From Microvirga guangxiensis (GTDB taxonomy: Bacteria; Pseudomonadota; Alphaproteobacteria; Rhizobiales; Beijerinckiaceae), in the NCBI RefSeq assembly GCF_900102135.1, contig NZ_FMVJ01000013.1:1-64000 (forward strand): a DNA stretch of 64,000 nucleotides, read 5' to 3'. This document shows positions 1 to 8,440 of the stretch, piece by piece. The position numbers and the translations under genes are program-made. The notes under the pieces were generated by a model. It was not told the DNA's origin. It did no database searches and was given only the letters and a program-made list of their open reading frames with translations. How positions within the stretch are numbered: the first letter of the stretch is position 1; every line of letters begins with the position of its first letter.

Positions 1-107
1 TGCGGCTTTTCCTTGGCGGTATCCGGGATGATGATGCCGCCGGCCGTCTTCTCTTCGGCCTCGATGCGGCGGACGACGACGCGGTCGTGCAGCGGGCGAA
101 AGGTCAT
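1..107 (-). CDS. groES: Co-chaperonin GroES, N-terminal part (runs off the left edge)
   Basis: The minus strand from the ATG at 107 reads [20 protein letters not shown] and continues through [14 protein letters not shown], the standard GroES/Cpn10 N-terminus including the stretch before the mobile loop. GroES is the cytoplasmic heptameric lid of the GroEL folding chamber. A GAGG ribosome-binding site lies about 6 bases before the start, and a CIRCE operator lies about 55 bases upstream, so the gene should be repressed by HrcA and induced by heat. Only 35 codons are inside the window; groEL would be expected just outside the left edge. Confidence 0.95.
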   Translation of the reverse strand, partial: MTFRPLHDRVVVRRIEAEEKTAGGIIIPDTAKEKP

Positions 108-162
108 GGGTGTGCCTCATCGTTCTTGATATTGGGGCACTCGTCTGCGCCGAGCAGCACGA

Positions 163-189
163 TTAGCACTCGACGCATGGGAGTGCTAG
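163..189. promoter_or_regulatory. CIRCE operator (HrcA binding site) of groES
   Basis: TTAGCACTC, a 9-base spacer, then GAGTGCTAG: the classic 9-9-9 CIRCE inverted repeat with one mismatch to the consensus (final G instead of A). It sits upstream of groES on the side expected for its promoter or leader. CIRCE is the known binding site of the heat-shock repressor HrcA. Confidence 0.95.
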
Positions 190-407
190 GCGAGGTGATT
201 GCTCAAGGCGCAGAGGGAGACAAGTTGATCCGTTGGTGAATAGGCCGAGCTTGGAGCGAACAGCACCCCCTTTGCGCGGCGTTGACCTTGGATAGCGGCC
301 GACTGGCCGCCTTGGCAGCGAGGTTCAGCCGTGTTGAGTTTCGAAAGCGTCGAAGAGGTCTGCGAGAGCAAGAGCATCACCCTTGTCCTTCATCCCGCTA
401 TTCGTAG

Positions 408-611
408 GGCCGTAAGGGCTACGAGGAGAGCTTCTATATCAGTCTGCGCTGCTTCCTGAACGGGAAGTCCGACGGGATCTTTTTCTCCCTCCAAGATGGC
501 GGCTATATCCGGCTTGCACTCTCTCAGCACCACTCCTCCGGAGGGCACCCGATCCTCAAGGTTGACCCACTGACCTCAGAGGAATTGGAGCGGATCAAAG
601 CCGCCAGCTGA
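408..611 (+). pseudogene. C-terminal remnant of an unknown protein
   Basis: An open frame of 67 codons with no start codon follows an in-frame TAG at 405. It reads as a plausible protein end (YEESFYISLRCFLNG near the start, LTSEELERIKAAS at the end). I do not recognise the family. It ends directly against the tniB remnant, so it looks like a piece left by a recombination or insertion event. It may also be chance coding. Confidence 0.3.
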
Positions 612-612
612 G

Positions 613-1091
613 CCTTTCGCTCATGCGCCCGCAGCCGACGTCCGTGTGCTCGTCTTCGATGAGGCGAACAACTTGCTTGCCGGCAGCCCACGCGAACAGC
701 GCGTCATTCTTCAGCTGTTCCGGTTCCTCAGCAACGAGCTGAAGGCCTCACTCGTGTGCCTGGACATAGCCAATGCAAGAGCAGCCATCGCCGGCGATAC
801 CCAGCCGGTGCGTCGCCTCGACCAGATGCGCTTCCCCGCTGGAGGGCCGACGAGGAGTTCCAAGCCCTCGTGACAGCCGTCCTGCGAAGCGTGCCGCTTC
901 GACGCCCCTCGTCCCTATCCGCGCAGAGCCTACGGCACCTCGTCCGCATCACGGATGGGATCACGGCCAAGGTCTTCTTGACCTTGAACGAGCTTGCGAT
1001 CGACGCCATTCGAGCCGGCGCAGAGAAGATCACCGATGAGGCCGTTGAGGCGTGGCGGCCAGCCGTAGACAAGGAAGCTGCCTTCTCATGA
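613..1091 (+). pseudogene. tniB: TniB-like transposition AAA ATPase, 5'-truncated and frameshifted
   Basis: TniB is the AAA ATPase that works with the TniA transposase in Tn5053/Tn402-type elements. The fragment keeps the Walker B region (LVFDEANNLLAG), the REQR segment and, after a frame change, LPRWRADEEFQALV, SVPLRRPS and the C-terminal helical part ending at a TGA. The frame changes at the CCCC run at 834-837, where one extra C would restore a single frame. The Walker A half is absent. No tniA or tniQ is seen beside it, so the element is dead. A perfect 13-base inverted repeat follows the stop. Confidence 0.75.
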
Positions 1092-1101
1092 CGGTTCGCA
1101 T

Positions 1102-1139
1102 TTCATGTGAGACTAAGAACGGCGTCAGTCTCACATGAA
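1102..1139. repeat. Perfect 13-base inverted repeat behind tniB
   Basis: TTCATGTGAGACT at 1102-1114 is the exact reverse complement of AGTCTCACATGAA at 1127-1139, with a 12-base spacer. It starts 10 bases after the tniB stop. It has no T-run, so it is not a typical intrinsic terminator. It could be an old transposon end, a resolution site or an operator; the sequence alone does not decide. Confidence 0.6.
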
Positions 1140-1261
1140 GCGCATAAATTGGCCTCTAAATCGCCCAGTCCCATCATGAAGACCAAATCGACAATTAGGG
1201 CCGTATAGCAGGCATCGGTGACGATGTGATGACAGGCCTGTTGGATAAAGGGCAGCTCACT

Positions 1262-2788
1262 TCAAACGCTCCAGAACGGTTGCAGGGCAGCGAAGTCCCG
1301 ATACTGCTTCTTCGCCGCCGCGAGGAGGCCGTCCACGCGGGCCATCTGCTCTTCATGGATGGCCACAGCCGCTGGCGAGGAGTTCATCTCGAACCCGACG
1401 GCAATGTCGTTGAGCCCACCCAGCGTCTCCTGCATGGTCTCTAGGGTTTTCAATGCCGCGCGCCTCCGCTTCTTCGCCCCGCCGCCTTTGAACAGGTTCT
1501 CGAAGAACTCGGTCGCATAGCGGAGCTTCTTGATCTCGATCCGCACCTGATGTCGTTCTTCGGGCTCAAGCTTCGCCAAGTGCTTGCCGCGCTTGAGGAT
1601 CCTTTTCCACCGCCGCCCGAGTTCCTGTTCCGCCAGCGCCACGACCGGCTGTTTCCGCCGCTGGCGGGCCGGCTTACTTCGATCCTGCAGCCAGTCCCCG
1701 GCCTGAACCCAGGCGGCCACCTCCAGAATGCCGTTGACGAAGCGTCCGGAGGCGATGGTCTCCTGGACCATTCGGTAGGCCTGCTTTCGCCGCTTCCGAT
1801 AGTAAGCCAGCAGGGCCGTGTAGCTTTTGTCATCCTGATGCTGGGCCTGTGCCGGCTCCAGCACCTTCTGGATATAGACGTCCAAGTCCCGGGCCACGCC
1901 GAGCACGTTCGCCATCCATTTGAGCTCGGCCTTGATCGGGTCCCGCCGCCCGTCCGCGACAACGTGTTTGAACAGGGTGATGGCGGCCCGAAGCCGCCGC
2001 AGGGCAACCCGCATCTGGTGGACGGTGTCAGCCTCTGGCGCTTGCCGGACGAGGGCCTCGTTTGCCATCAGATGCCGCAGGCATGACGCGCCAATGCTCT
2101 GAAAGGCCTGCGCGCTCGTCATTCGGCGCTTGAGCGTCACCGGTTCGGCCTTCACCCGATTCGGCACCACCCTAGAGATGGTCTCAAAGCCACGCTCCGC
2201 CTTGGTCTTGAAGCTCAGGCGCAGCGGAGCCGCCATGGCCAGCGTTCGGGCAAGCCCGAACAGGTCGGCAGGGCTGCCCTGCTTCAACTCCAGCTCAAGT
2301 TCGCCAAATGGCAGGGGAAGGGCCTGCCCATCGACCGTGCCGCGATCGACTGCGACCTCGATGACGGAGAGCCCAAAGGGAATTTCGCGCAGTGTCCGTT
2401 CCGCAGTCACGCTGAACACCGGGCCGATCCTATCCTGCAGCTGTACGAACGGCTTGAGGGCGGTCTTCTCAGCCGCCGAGAAATCCGGCTTGTCGCCGTC
2501 AACCTTGTGTTCCCACTCGCCGCGCGTGAGGGCGACACCGTTCTGCGCTTGCGCGGCTTTGACGGTCTGGATCCGTTGCGTCCCATTGTGCCGGATCCTC
2601 AGCGAGAGCCCAGCCTGCTTCAACGCGTGATCCGGCGTGTCGAAGTAGGTCGAGTGAAGGTCCTGCTTCTGTGGCTCATTGCCCGTGCCGGCCTGCAGCA
2701 GGGGATGCGCCAGGACCGTCTCTAGATCGCTCGGCTCGATCTCCAGCTTCAGCTCCACCTCTTGCGGCGTTTCGGATTTTCGCGCCAT
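1262..2788 (-). CDS. CYTH and CHAD domain protein (inorganic triphosphatase-like)
   Basis: The 508-residue product has an N-terminal CYTH domain (about 8-210) with the metal/triphosphate ExExK signature EVELK at residues 10-14, and a C-terminal CHAD domain (about 225-500) rich in conserved His, Arg and Lys (HQMRVALRRLRAA; RHQVRIEIKKLRYATEFF). CYTH enzymes of the YgiF type hydrolyse tripolyphosphate, and CHAD domains bind polyphosphate, so a cytoplasmic role in polyphosphate metabolism is likely. The start at 2788 is chosen because a GGAGG lies about 12 bases upstream and the CYTH motif begins soon after; an open extension upstream has no domain content. It is a single gene between remnants and looks intact. 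A second, broken CYTH gene lies near 60.3 kb. Confidence 0.9.
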   Translation of the reverse strand: MARKSETPQEVELKLEIEPSDLETVLAHPLLQAGTGNEPQKQDLHSTYFDTPDHALKQAGLSLRIRHNGTQRIQTVKAAQAQNGVALTRGEWEHKVDGDKPDFSAAEKTALKPFVQLQDRIGPVFSVTAERTLREIPFGLSVIEVAVDRGTVDGQALPLPFGELELELKQGSPADLFGLARTLAMAAPLRLSFKTKAERGFETISRVVPNRVKAEPVTLKRRMTSAQAFQSIGASCLRHLMANEALVRQAPEADTVHQMRVALRRLRAAITLFKHVVADGRRDPIKAELKWMANVLGVARDLDVYIQKVLEPAQAQHQDDKSYTALLAYYRKRRKQAYRMVQETIASGRFVNGILEVAAWVQAGDWLQDRSKPARQRRKQPVVALAEQELGRRWKRILKRGKHLAKLEPEERHQVRIEIKKLRYATEFFENLFKGGGAKKRRRAALKTLETMQETLGGLNDIAVGFEMNSSPAAVAIHEEQMARVDGLLAAAKKQYRDFAALQPFWSV

Positions 2789-2936
2789 GTCTCGTAAAAG
2801 CCTCCGCAGGGTCCCGGGACACCGCCTCATCAGATCGGGCCCACCCATGACAAAGCATTGAAATGTGATGGGACGGAGAAGGTGCGGGACGCCCGGCAGC
2901 GGGCAAGGCACTGGTCAGCCAAGGTGGGGCGACAAG

Positions 2937-3283
2937 GTCCGCCGCATGCTGCCTGACATCAGGCAGAGGGCGGCCAACGCCGTGGTCCTGAACAGTCAAT
3001 ACGGGCAAGCCTGGATCGAGCCCTTTGCCCAGCTCGTGCGAGAACTTGAAACCTGTTTGGGGCTGAACGCCAGTGCGCTGATCGATCACGGACACCGTTC
3101 TCGCGGCGGCCTCCCCATCTCGACCTTACGCGCCGAGTCGATCGTGAACAGTTTCGTCAAAGCACACATGAACAAGCGCCGGCAGATGCGTTGGTCGCCA
3201 CGAGGGGTCACCGCGTCCTGCAGGTCCGCGCGGCCGTAATTGATGGTCGGCTCTCGGGTGGGCAGCTTCGTCTGACCGGCTGA
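2937..3283 (+). pseudogene. C-terminal remnant of an IS transposase
   Basis: The segment contains ISTLRAESIVNSFV and MNKRRQMRWSPRG, followed after a one-base frame change near 3210 by HRVLQVRAAVIDGRLSG. The pattern (an AES..N motif, then Q.MRW, then a VR...L.G tail) is a familiar C-terminus of long DDE transposases in alphaproteobacteria, but I cannot name the IS family with confidence. The N-terminal catalytic part is missing. Confidence 0.6.
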
Positions 3284-3288
3284 TCACC

Positions 3289-3390
3289 CCCAGCTTTGTT
3301 CCACTCCCGACGAAGACTGCAAAGGACCTCGTGGCTGAAGCCAACAAGAAGGTCGAGACCCTGTCGGCCGAGGAAACCGTACAGCTTTGA
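3289..3390 (+). pseudogene. Possible rhodanese-like protein, N-terminal remnant
   Basis: The frame reads KTAKDLVAEANKKVETLSAE and then hits a TGA. This resembles the first 30 or so residues of small rhodanese-like proteins, which start with K.A..LVAEA...VETLS before the first strand of the fold. Nothing of the catalytic loop remains. The call rests on recalled family pattern only. Confidence 0.3.
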
Positions 3391-3432
3391 CCCTCGGCTC
3401 AATCAAGTGACGCCCAGTCAGGCATCGGGGAA

Positions 3433-3810
3433 CTATTGCGGCGCGAACGGGTTCCTGAACCCGCCCCCCCGCGCTGGAGCCTTGGGCGGGTGGTGCGCGG
3501 CGAGATAGTCGAGGATCAGGTCGCGGTCGGCACCCTGGATGTCGGGCATGCCGTGCCGCTCCGTCATCCAGGTCATCGTCTCGTCCCATCTGTCCCGCGT
3601 CATCCCTTGGTTTGACACTAACTTGTAGCCGTGACACGCGGTGCACAGGCCGAAGGTCTCGTCTCGGCCGGGCCCCTCCGGCAGATCCTCGATCCGCTCG
3701 TCTTGGGGCGTGAAAGCCGGCGCGGATGCCTGTTGGGCCTGCGCGGAGGCGAAAGAGGCCGATGCCGCCAAGGCAAGCATCGGCAGCCAAGGAAACAGAC
3801 GCACGATCAA
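3433..3810 (-). CDS. sorB: Cytochrome c subunit of sulfite:cytochrome c oxidoreductase (SorB-like)
   Basis: The 125-residue protein has a signal peptide (about residues 1-23, ending ASA-QA) and one haem-binding motif, CTACH, at 56-60. Met70 or the Met in RHGMPDI (about 87) could be the sixth haem ligand. It follows the molybdopterin subunit with a 7-base gap, the sorA-sorB arrangement of the periplasmic sulfite oxidases. In that family SorB takes electrons from the molybdenum subunit and passes them to a cytochrome or oxidase. The C-terminus is glycine- and proline-rich. The product looks complete. Confidence 0.85.
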   Translation of the reverse strand: MIVRLFPWLPMLALAASASFASAQAQQASAPAFTPQDERIEDLPEGPGRDETFGLCTACHGYKLVSNQGMTRDRWDETMTWMTERHGMPDIQGADRDLILDYLAAHHPPKAPARGGGFRNPFAPQ

Positions 3811-3817
3811 TGCCCCC

Positions 3818-5143
3818 TCAACCTACCAGGATGGCCACACGGTGCATGGTGTTGCCGCCATAGCCCTGCGGGTTCCAGTTGTGGGCCACGGGTGGCTGCA
3901 TCTTGCCGTTCGAATCCGTGGCCCGTGTCCAGATCTCGAAGTAGCCGTCCGAGGGCAGCTGCAGGGTCGCCGTCCACCGGTTCCAGTCATAGCGGTTGCG
4001 GGGTGGAGCGAGCGTTCCCTGCGTCCAGGTCTGCCCGGCGTCCGTTGAAACATCCACGCGACTCACCGTGAGATCGCCGGCCCAGGCGGCACCGCGCAGG
4101 GCCACCTCACGTGTGCCGGCCGGCAGCCTTGTGCCGTTCGCCGGGGCGGTGATGATGCTGCGCACGGGCATGGATTCGAGGATGCGGAAGTCCTTCTCGT
4201 CCGCCGTGCTGCCTGGCACCATCGGCGTCTTCGGCACCCGGTACGATGTACCGGTCATGCCCTGGCCGTCATGCTCGCGGTCGCGGATCGTGATCCGCGT
4301 CAGCCACTTGTGCGACAGCGATCCCGGCCAGCCGGGGATCACCAGGCGCAGCGGCCCGCCATGGATGTTTGGCAGGGGCTCGCCGTTCATCTGATAGACG
4401 ATCAGACTGTGCGGCTCCATCGCCTTGGCGATGGGCATGCCGCGCGAGAGCGAGTCCTTGGTCGTGTCGCCCGACAGGTGCGGGTCGGCGCCGTAATGGG
4501 CGGTGTACTTCGCCGTGTCCTTCAGCCCCGCGGCCTGGAGCACTTCGGCGAGTGGGATGCCGGTCCACTCGGCGCAGCCCGCGCCGCCGTTGGTCCATTG
4601 GTTGCCTCTCGCCTGCGGCTGGAAGAAGGAGCGGCCGTTGCCGCCGCATTCGAGCACCATGCGGTAGGTCTTGGGCTGGAAACGGGACTTCAGCTCGGCC
4701 AGCGTCAGCTCAAGCCGGTTGTTGACCTCGCCGTCGATGGTGAGCTTCCAGGCATCCGGGTTCGTCGCGGGCTCGGGCAACTGGCCGTTGTTGCGGATGA
4801 AGAATTTGGAGATCGGCGTCGTCTCGTCGTCGAGCAGGTGCTCAGGTGTCTCGGCGACCAGCGGCCGCTCGCCCAGGACGACGAGCCCCTTCTCCTTGCC
4901 GGGATAGTCGAGGGCCTGTGGCCCTGAAGGCTGGGCAGGAGCACCTGATGCGGGAGCCCCCTGCGCCATGGCTTCCGGAATGATTGAGACTGACAAGTTG
5001 GAGGAGAGGGGCGCAACGGCGGCCCCGAGGCCCACCAAGCTGACGCTGCTGAGAAAGCCGCGGCGGCTAACTCCTCCAGGCTCCAGAGGCTCGTGATCGT
5101 CAAGGGGCAGTTCGTGGGGCGACCGCTCGGTTTGGCGTGTCAT
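3818..5143 (-). CDS. sorA: Molybdopterin subunit of sulfite oxidase (SorA-like)
   Basis: The 441-residue protein carries a twin-arginine signal (SRRGFLS at 26-32, then a hydrophobic stretch to about 60), a sulfite-oxidase molybdopterin domain with the molybdenum-ligand cysteine in LECGGNGRS (Cys166) and a C-terminal dimerisation domain. It oxidises sulfite to sulfate in the periplasm and passes electrons to the SorB-like cytochrome encoded next to it. The start at 5143 has a GGAGG 6 bases upstream; a longer open frame upstream lacks this and would bury the Tat motif. Alternative substrates known for this fold (for example other sulfonate-derived sulfite donors) cannot be excluded. Confidence 0.88.
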   Translation of the reverse strand: MTRQTERSPHELPLDDHEPLEPGGVSRRGFLSSVSLVGLGAAVAPLSSNLSVSIIPEAMAQGAPASGAPAQPSGPQALDYPGKEKGLVVLGERPLVAETPEHLLDDETTPISKFFIRNNGQLPEPATNPDAWKLTIDGEVNNRLELTLAELKSRFQPKTYRMVLECGGNGRSFFQPQARGNQWTNGGAGCAEWTGIPLAEVLQAAGLKDTAKYTAHYGADPHLSGDTTKDSLSRGMPIAKAMEPHSLIVYQMNGEPLPNIHGGPLRLVIPGWPGSLSHKWLTRITIRDREHDGQGMTGTSYRVPKTPMVPGSTADEKDFRILESMPVRSIITAPANGTRLPAGTREVALRGAAWAGDLTVSRVDVSTDAGQTWTQGTLAPPRNRYDWNRWTATLQLPSDGYFEIWTRATDSNGKMQPPVAHNWNPQGYGGNTMHRVAILVG

Positions 5144-5292
5144 GGCGTTCCTCCGCATAGCCCCCGTCGCGCCGCGCCCGTGGCCGCAGCGTCGTTTGCC
5201 GCATGGTAGGACACCAAGCTTGGCCTGTGAAGACAGGCGCCAGAGCAGGACGGTCTTCGAGACGCTCCCCAAGGCGCCTCATCGCACCTCGG

Positions 5293-5775
5293 CTACTCCG
5301 CCAGCAGCCGGCTGAGCGCGCCCGTCAATGCCTCCCGGGAAATCTCGCCCACGTGGATGGACTGGAGCTTTCCGCTGCGCCGATGAACAGGGTGACCGGC
5401 AAACCCGGCGTGGAGTAGTGGCGAGGCACATCCATGCGCGCGTCGAGCAGCACGTTCGGCAGCGTAAGCTTCTCCTTGTTCAGGTAACCCTCAATCGTTG
5501 TGCGCCTCTCGCCCTGGTTCACGAACAGGAACGTGACGTCGTCTCGAGCCGCTGCCATCTCGGCCATCATCGGCATCTCGCGTCGGCAGGGCGGACACCA
5601 ACTCGCCCAGAGGTTCACGACAACGGGTTTACCGATGAAGGAGGTAAGAACTGCTGTTCCCCTCAAATCTCTCTGTAGTGACGTCCGGCATCGGCGTCGC
5701 AGGCGTGGCGTTGGTCGTCTGCCACACGACGTTCCACGCAAACAGCGCCGCGGCCAGACTGACCACAGCACCAAT
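5293..5775 (-). pseudogene. TlpA-like thiol:disulfide oxidoreductase, frameshifted
   Basis: Read in one frame after another, the segment gives an N-terminal membrane anchor (GAIGAVVSLAAALFAWNVVW), then FEGTAVLTSFIGKPVVVNLW, the thioredoxin active site ASWCPPCRREMP, and a tail SGKLQSIHVGEISREAL. Two single-base shifts are needed: in the GGGG run (CCCC at 5659-5662 on the plus strand) and near 5376. The N-terminus is cut off near 5775, where a different reading frame on the other strand begins. TlpA-type proteins reduce periplasmic disulfides. Its position beside sorAB may be accidental. Confidence 0.75.
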
Positions 5776-5776
5776 G

Positions 5777-6226
5777 GCGCCACAAATTGCAGCTTCGACC
5801 TACGGAGGTCCTGCGGGCGCGGCTGCGTTTGCCGCTTGGTACACCAATAAGAAAACCGGAGATCTGGACCACGCAATTCGCGGCGGGGTAATAGCCGGAG
5901 CCGCCAGTGCGGGCTATGCCAACACCTCAGCTATGCCGTCTGGGACCGTTGGGGAAGTGGCCAAGAAGGCTCTTTTTACTGGCGCTGTTGGCGGAGTTGC
6001 CTTTGCCGCGGCGGGCGGGAATGATGCTGCAGTTTGCGATGCTTTCGGCGAGAAGGTGATACTGAGCGCTGACGCCAAATGAGGTGGTTCTTGGGATGAA
6101 GTGGCTTTGAAAAGCCATGCTGCGAAGATTCCCGCCGTGACCCTTACATATACTGGCCCAGGGTCTTCCTTCGAAGGAGAGATCAGGAAGATGCTCGGCA
6201 AGCAGCTAGCTCTTTTCCAAGCATGA
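5777..6226 (+). pseudogene. C-terminal piece of a large toxin- or haemagglutinin-like protein with an in-frame stop
   Basis: The frame begins inside a coding sequence (PQIAASTYGGPAGAAAFAAW) with alternating small-residue segments (VIAGAASAGYAN, GAVGGVAFAAAGG) that I associate with pre-toxin regions of large polymorphic toxins or haemagglutinins. A TGA at 6080-6082 interrupts it, yet the same frame stays open and protein-like for another 47 codons (GGSWDEVALKSHAAK; SFEGEIRKMLGKQLALFQ) to the TGA at 6224. The next gene starts on that stop (ATGA overlap). The family call is recalled, not searched. Confidence 0.5.
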
Positions 6227-6534
6227 ATGAGGCCAGAGAAAGAACAGGCGCTCTCTCTTCGATTACCGCGCACACCTGGGTTGCATTGGAAAACCCGCTT
6301 GATCCAGGCCCTCACCTTAAACGTGAGTTCGGCAAGAAAAAGCCAGGGCCCGTCGCAGTGGAAGAAGTGGTCAAAGCGATTGACGAAATCCGGCCGATCT
6401 CTGATCCCGCAGATGGAACGATAGCTCAGCCACCCTTCAAGCCGGACACACTTCTACTCGTTGCGGAGATCCTCGAACTGCCAGGTAAGAAAGGTCGAAA
6501 TCTTACGTGGGCTCGTGTTGAAGTTGTTGAGTGA
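6223..6534 (+). CDS. Small protein of unknown function, possible immunity-type partner
   Basis: The 103-residue product has no domain I recognise. It is charged and soluble (KREFGKKKPGPVAVEEVVKAID), without signal or membrane segment. Its ATG overlaps the stop of the toxin-like remnant by four bases, which suggests translational coupling, and this position is typical of immunity genes; that role is inference only. A 19-codon frame (6535-6594) follows immediately and is probably not a gene. Confidence 0.4.
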   Translation: MNEARERTGALSSITAHTWVALENPLDPGPHLKREFGKKKPGPVAVEEVVKAIDEIRPISDPADGTIAQPPFKPDTLLLVAEILELPGKKGRNLTWARVEVVE

Positions 6535-6654
6535 ATGAGCCAATTCGAGGAAGAAATCCTTGAACAGAATCGGCACGAGCTTGGCAACTGACGAACGGAT
6601 GTCCCTTACTATCCTTGCCCTTGCGAGATATCGCGCAGATACAGGTGAGCGCAA

Positions 6655-7170
6655 ATGGGAACCAAGGCTCGAAGAACGGTGGCACTTGCAGGTGGCTTAA
6701 AGGGGTTACTTCTAGTTCGAACGCCAGTTGCATCCGACCCAGGCGATATCTTCCTGGAACTCTTCGGATCAGAGACTTCTTGGACCCATCGCGAGTATAT
6801 GGGCCATGCGTTCACGTGCATCGCTCTCCACCTCAATAACGGCGTCAAAGAGGACTGCTATGGCTTTTATCCGAAGAACGATGGCAAGGGGGCAATTTAC
6901 GGCCCGGGCATTGTAAGGTCAGAGGCCAGCCATAAACCGACCCGGTTCAGTCGGACATCGGCGACGGTCAAAGTGAAGATCAGCGAGGAGCAGCGCCGGC
7001 AGATCTTGGAAGCGCCCAATCGGTGGAACTCTACGAACTATAACCTGAGTGATGATAACTGCATCGCTTTCGTACACTAGGTTGCGGGAAAGGCGGGTTT
7101 GCAGCGTCCTGAACGAACCAGATTTCGATTGCCGGCAGCATATATGGCTGAATTGAGGAGGTTGAATTAA
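6655..7170 (+). pseudogene. Papain-fold-like protein interrupted by a TAG codon
   Basis: The frame holds YMGHAFTCIALHLNNGVKED and YGFYPKNDG, then WNSTNYNLSDDNCIAFVH, after which a TAG at 7078-7080 stops it. The same frame then continues VAGKAGLQRP to AAYMAELRRLN and a TAA at 7168. A His in GHAF followed by NC..FV near the end is the order of catalytic residues in permuted NlpC/P60 and LRAT-type papain folds, so a peptidase or acyltransferase fold is possible. I do not know the exact family. With its neighbours it looks like the remains of a toxin/effector locus. Confidence 0.5.
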
Positions 7171-7205
7171 GGGCTTCTCATAGCCTTTGTTGCAACGGGG
7201 ATCGG

Positions 7206-7382
7206 TTAACAAACGTGAGCGTCTATAGCTTCATCCAATCTTTGACATATCGCCCCCGAAATCAGGAGTTCGTCCATCGCCTTGTCAAACCGTGTATCCG
7301 CCGGGACCGGCCGCTCCGGCCCCGTTCTTATGTCCTGGGGGATTTCGAACGAGGGAGTTTTGACGCTTGCATTGCAGGATTG
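7206..7382 (-). pseudogene. C-terminal remnant of an unknown protein
   Basis: A minus-strand frame of 58 codons without a start codon reads SVKTPSFEIPQDIRTGPERP and later FDKAMDELLISGAICQRLDE before a TAA. The composition is that of a real protein end. I do not recognise the family. It lies in otherwise empty sequence between the papain-like remnant and the membrane protein gene. Confidence 0.3.
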
Positions 7383-7508
7383 TTAAAGCCTCCATGATGA
7401 GATCGGGTCTTCTGGCATCATGCTTCCGATCGATATGATCAGCTAGAATGAACCTTGCGCTCAGGCGACAGTGCTCTTTCAAGGCAGCTTTTTCAAAGGT
7501 CGTGAATC

Positions 7509-8309
7509 TTGGATTTCTCATTCTGGGCGCTGCTCATCGTGAAGATGTGGACCAGCGCGGCGATCGTAGTCGTGGCGTCCATGATCGTGGAGCGAAGCGG
7601 CCCTTTTCTAGGCGCGATGATCGTAACGCTGCCGATTTCCGCAGGGCCGGCCTATGCATTTCTTGCTATCGATAACGGCTCTGCCTTTGTCTCGGAGAGT
7701 GCGCTTGTCGGATTGACGGTCTCTGCTGCGACGGTCCTTTACATGATGGTCTATGCGGCTGCCGCTCAAAGATTTGGGGTCTTGGCGAGCGTAGTCTCCG
7801 GTCTGGCTGTCTGGGCCGTTGCCATCATTGCCATCCTCAGATGGCAATGGTCTCTAGAAGCTGCGCTCGCGTTGAACGCGGCAGTCTATGCTCTCGCTTT
7901 GCCATTGGCGCGTAGGTTCTCCACGGCAGCGGTGCGGTCCTCTACGAAGAAAAGTGTATGGGACGTTCTCTTTCGCGCTGCTCTGGTCATGACCGTTGTT
8001 GGAGTAACACTCATTGCTGGGAGGGCCTTTGGCCCTTCGATCGCCGCTGTCTCAGCTTTGGCTCCTGTCGTCATGATCAGTGTGGCCCTGATTATGCAGC
8101 CTCGTGTTGGAGGGGAGGCGACGGCAGCGGTGGTCGCTAACGGGGTGCCCGGCATGCTCGGCTTCGTGGGGGCATTGAGCGTGCTCCACCTATGCGCCGT
8201 GCGTTTCGGGGCCGCTATGGCGCTGGTCTTGGCCTTGGCGGTGAGCATGGGATGGAATGCTTCATTGATCACCCTCCGACGCTGGAGATTGAAGAAGGCC
8301 GGAGCTTGA
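7509..8309 (+). CDS. Integral membrane protein of unknown function
   Basis: The 266-residue product is almost entirely hydrophobic, with about eight predicted membrane spans (the first near 8-27, the last near 230-252) and a basic C-terminal tail (LRRWRLKKAGA). The segment ERSGPFLGAMIVTLPIS suggests a permease-like family, but I cannot assign a substrate. The start is uncertain: TTG at 7509 follows a weak AAAGG. It precedes the LysR gene by 131 bases on the same strand, and could be an exporter or transporter in the regulon of the following catabolic operon. Confidence 0.65.
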   Translation: MDFSFWALLIVKMWTSAAIVVVASMIVERSGPFLGAMIVTLPISAGPAYAFLAIDNGSAFVSESALVGLTVSAATVLYMMVYAAAAQRFGVLASVVSGLAVWAVAIIAILRWQWSLEAALALNAAVYALALPLARRFSTAAVRSSTKKSVWDVLFRAALVMTVVGVTLIAGRAFGPSIAAVSALAPVVMISVALIMQPRVGGEATAAVVANGVPGMLGFVGALSVLHLCAVRFGAAMALVLALAVSMGWNASLITLRRWRLKKAGA

Positions 8310-8440
8310 TTGTCTCAAATTCAACTTTGGCGTCGAAATTGTATATCGATGCATTGACCTGCGCCGAGTGCATCGCACACTGCGATGGATGCAGGTATGG
8401 TGGACAACACAAAGTGCCTCCAATCGTCTAGTAATACTCG

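Noticed and set aside
186..380. Minus-strand open frame of 64 codons upstream of groES
   Set aside because: It starts in the upstream sequence and ends inside the CIRCE operator; the composition is not protein-like and no ribosome-binding site is seen.
6080..6082. TGA as a possible selenocysteine codon
   Set aside because: No SECIS-like hairpin is obvious after it, no selenoprotein family fits, and neighbouring genes carry other nonsense codons; decay is simpler.
7285..7521. Minus-strand frame of 78 codons upstream of the membrane protein gene
   Set aside because: A different minus-strand frame in the same place (7206-7382) has better protein-like content, so this one is likely a shadow.
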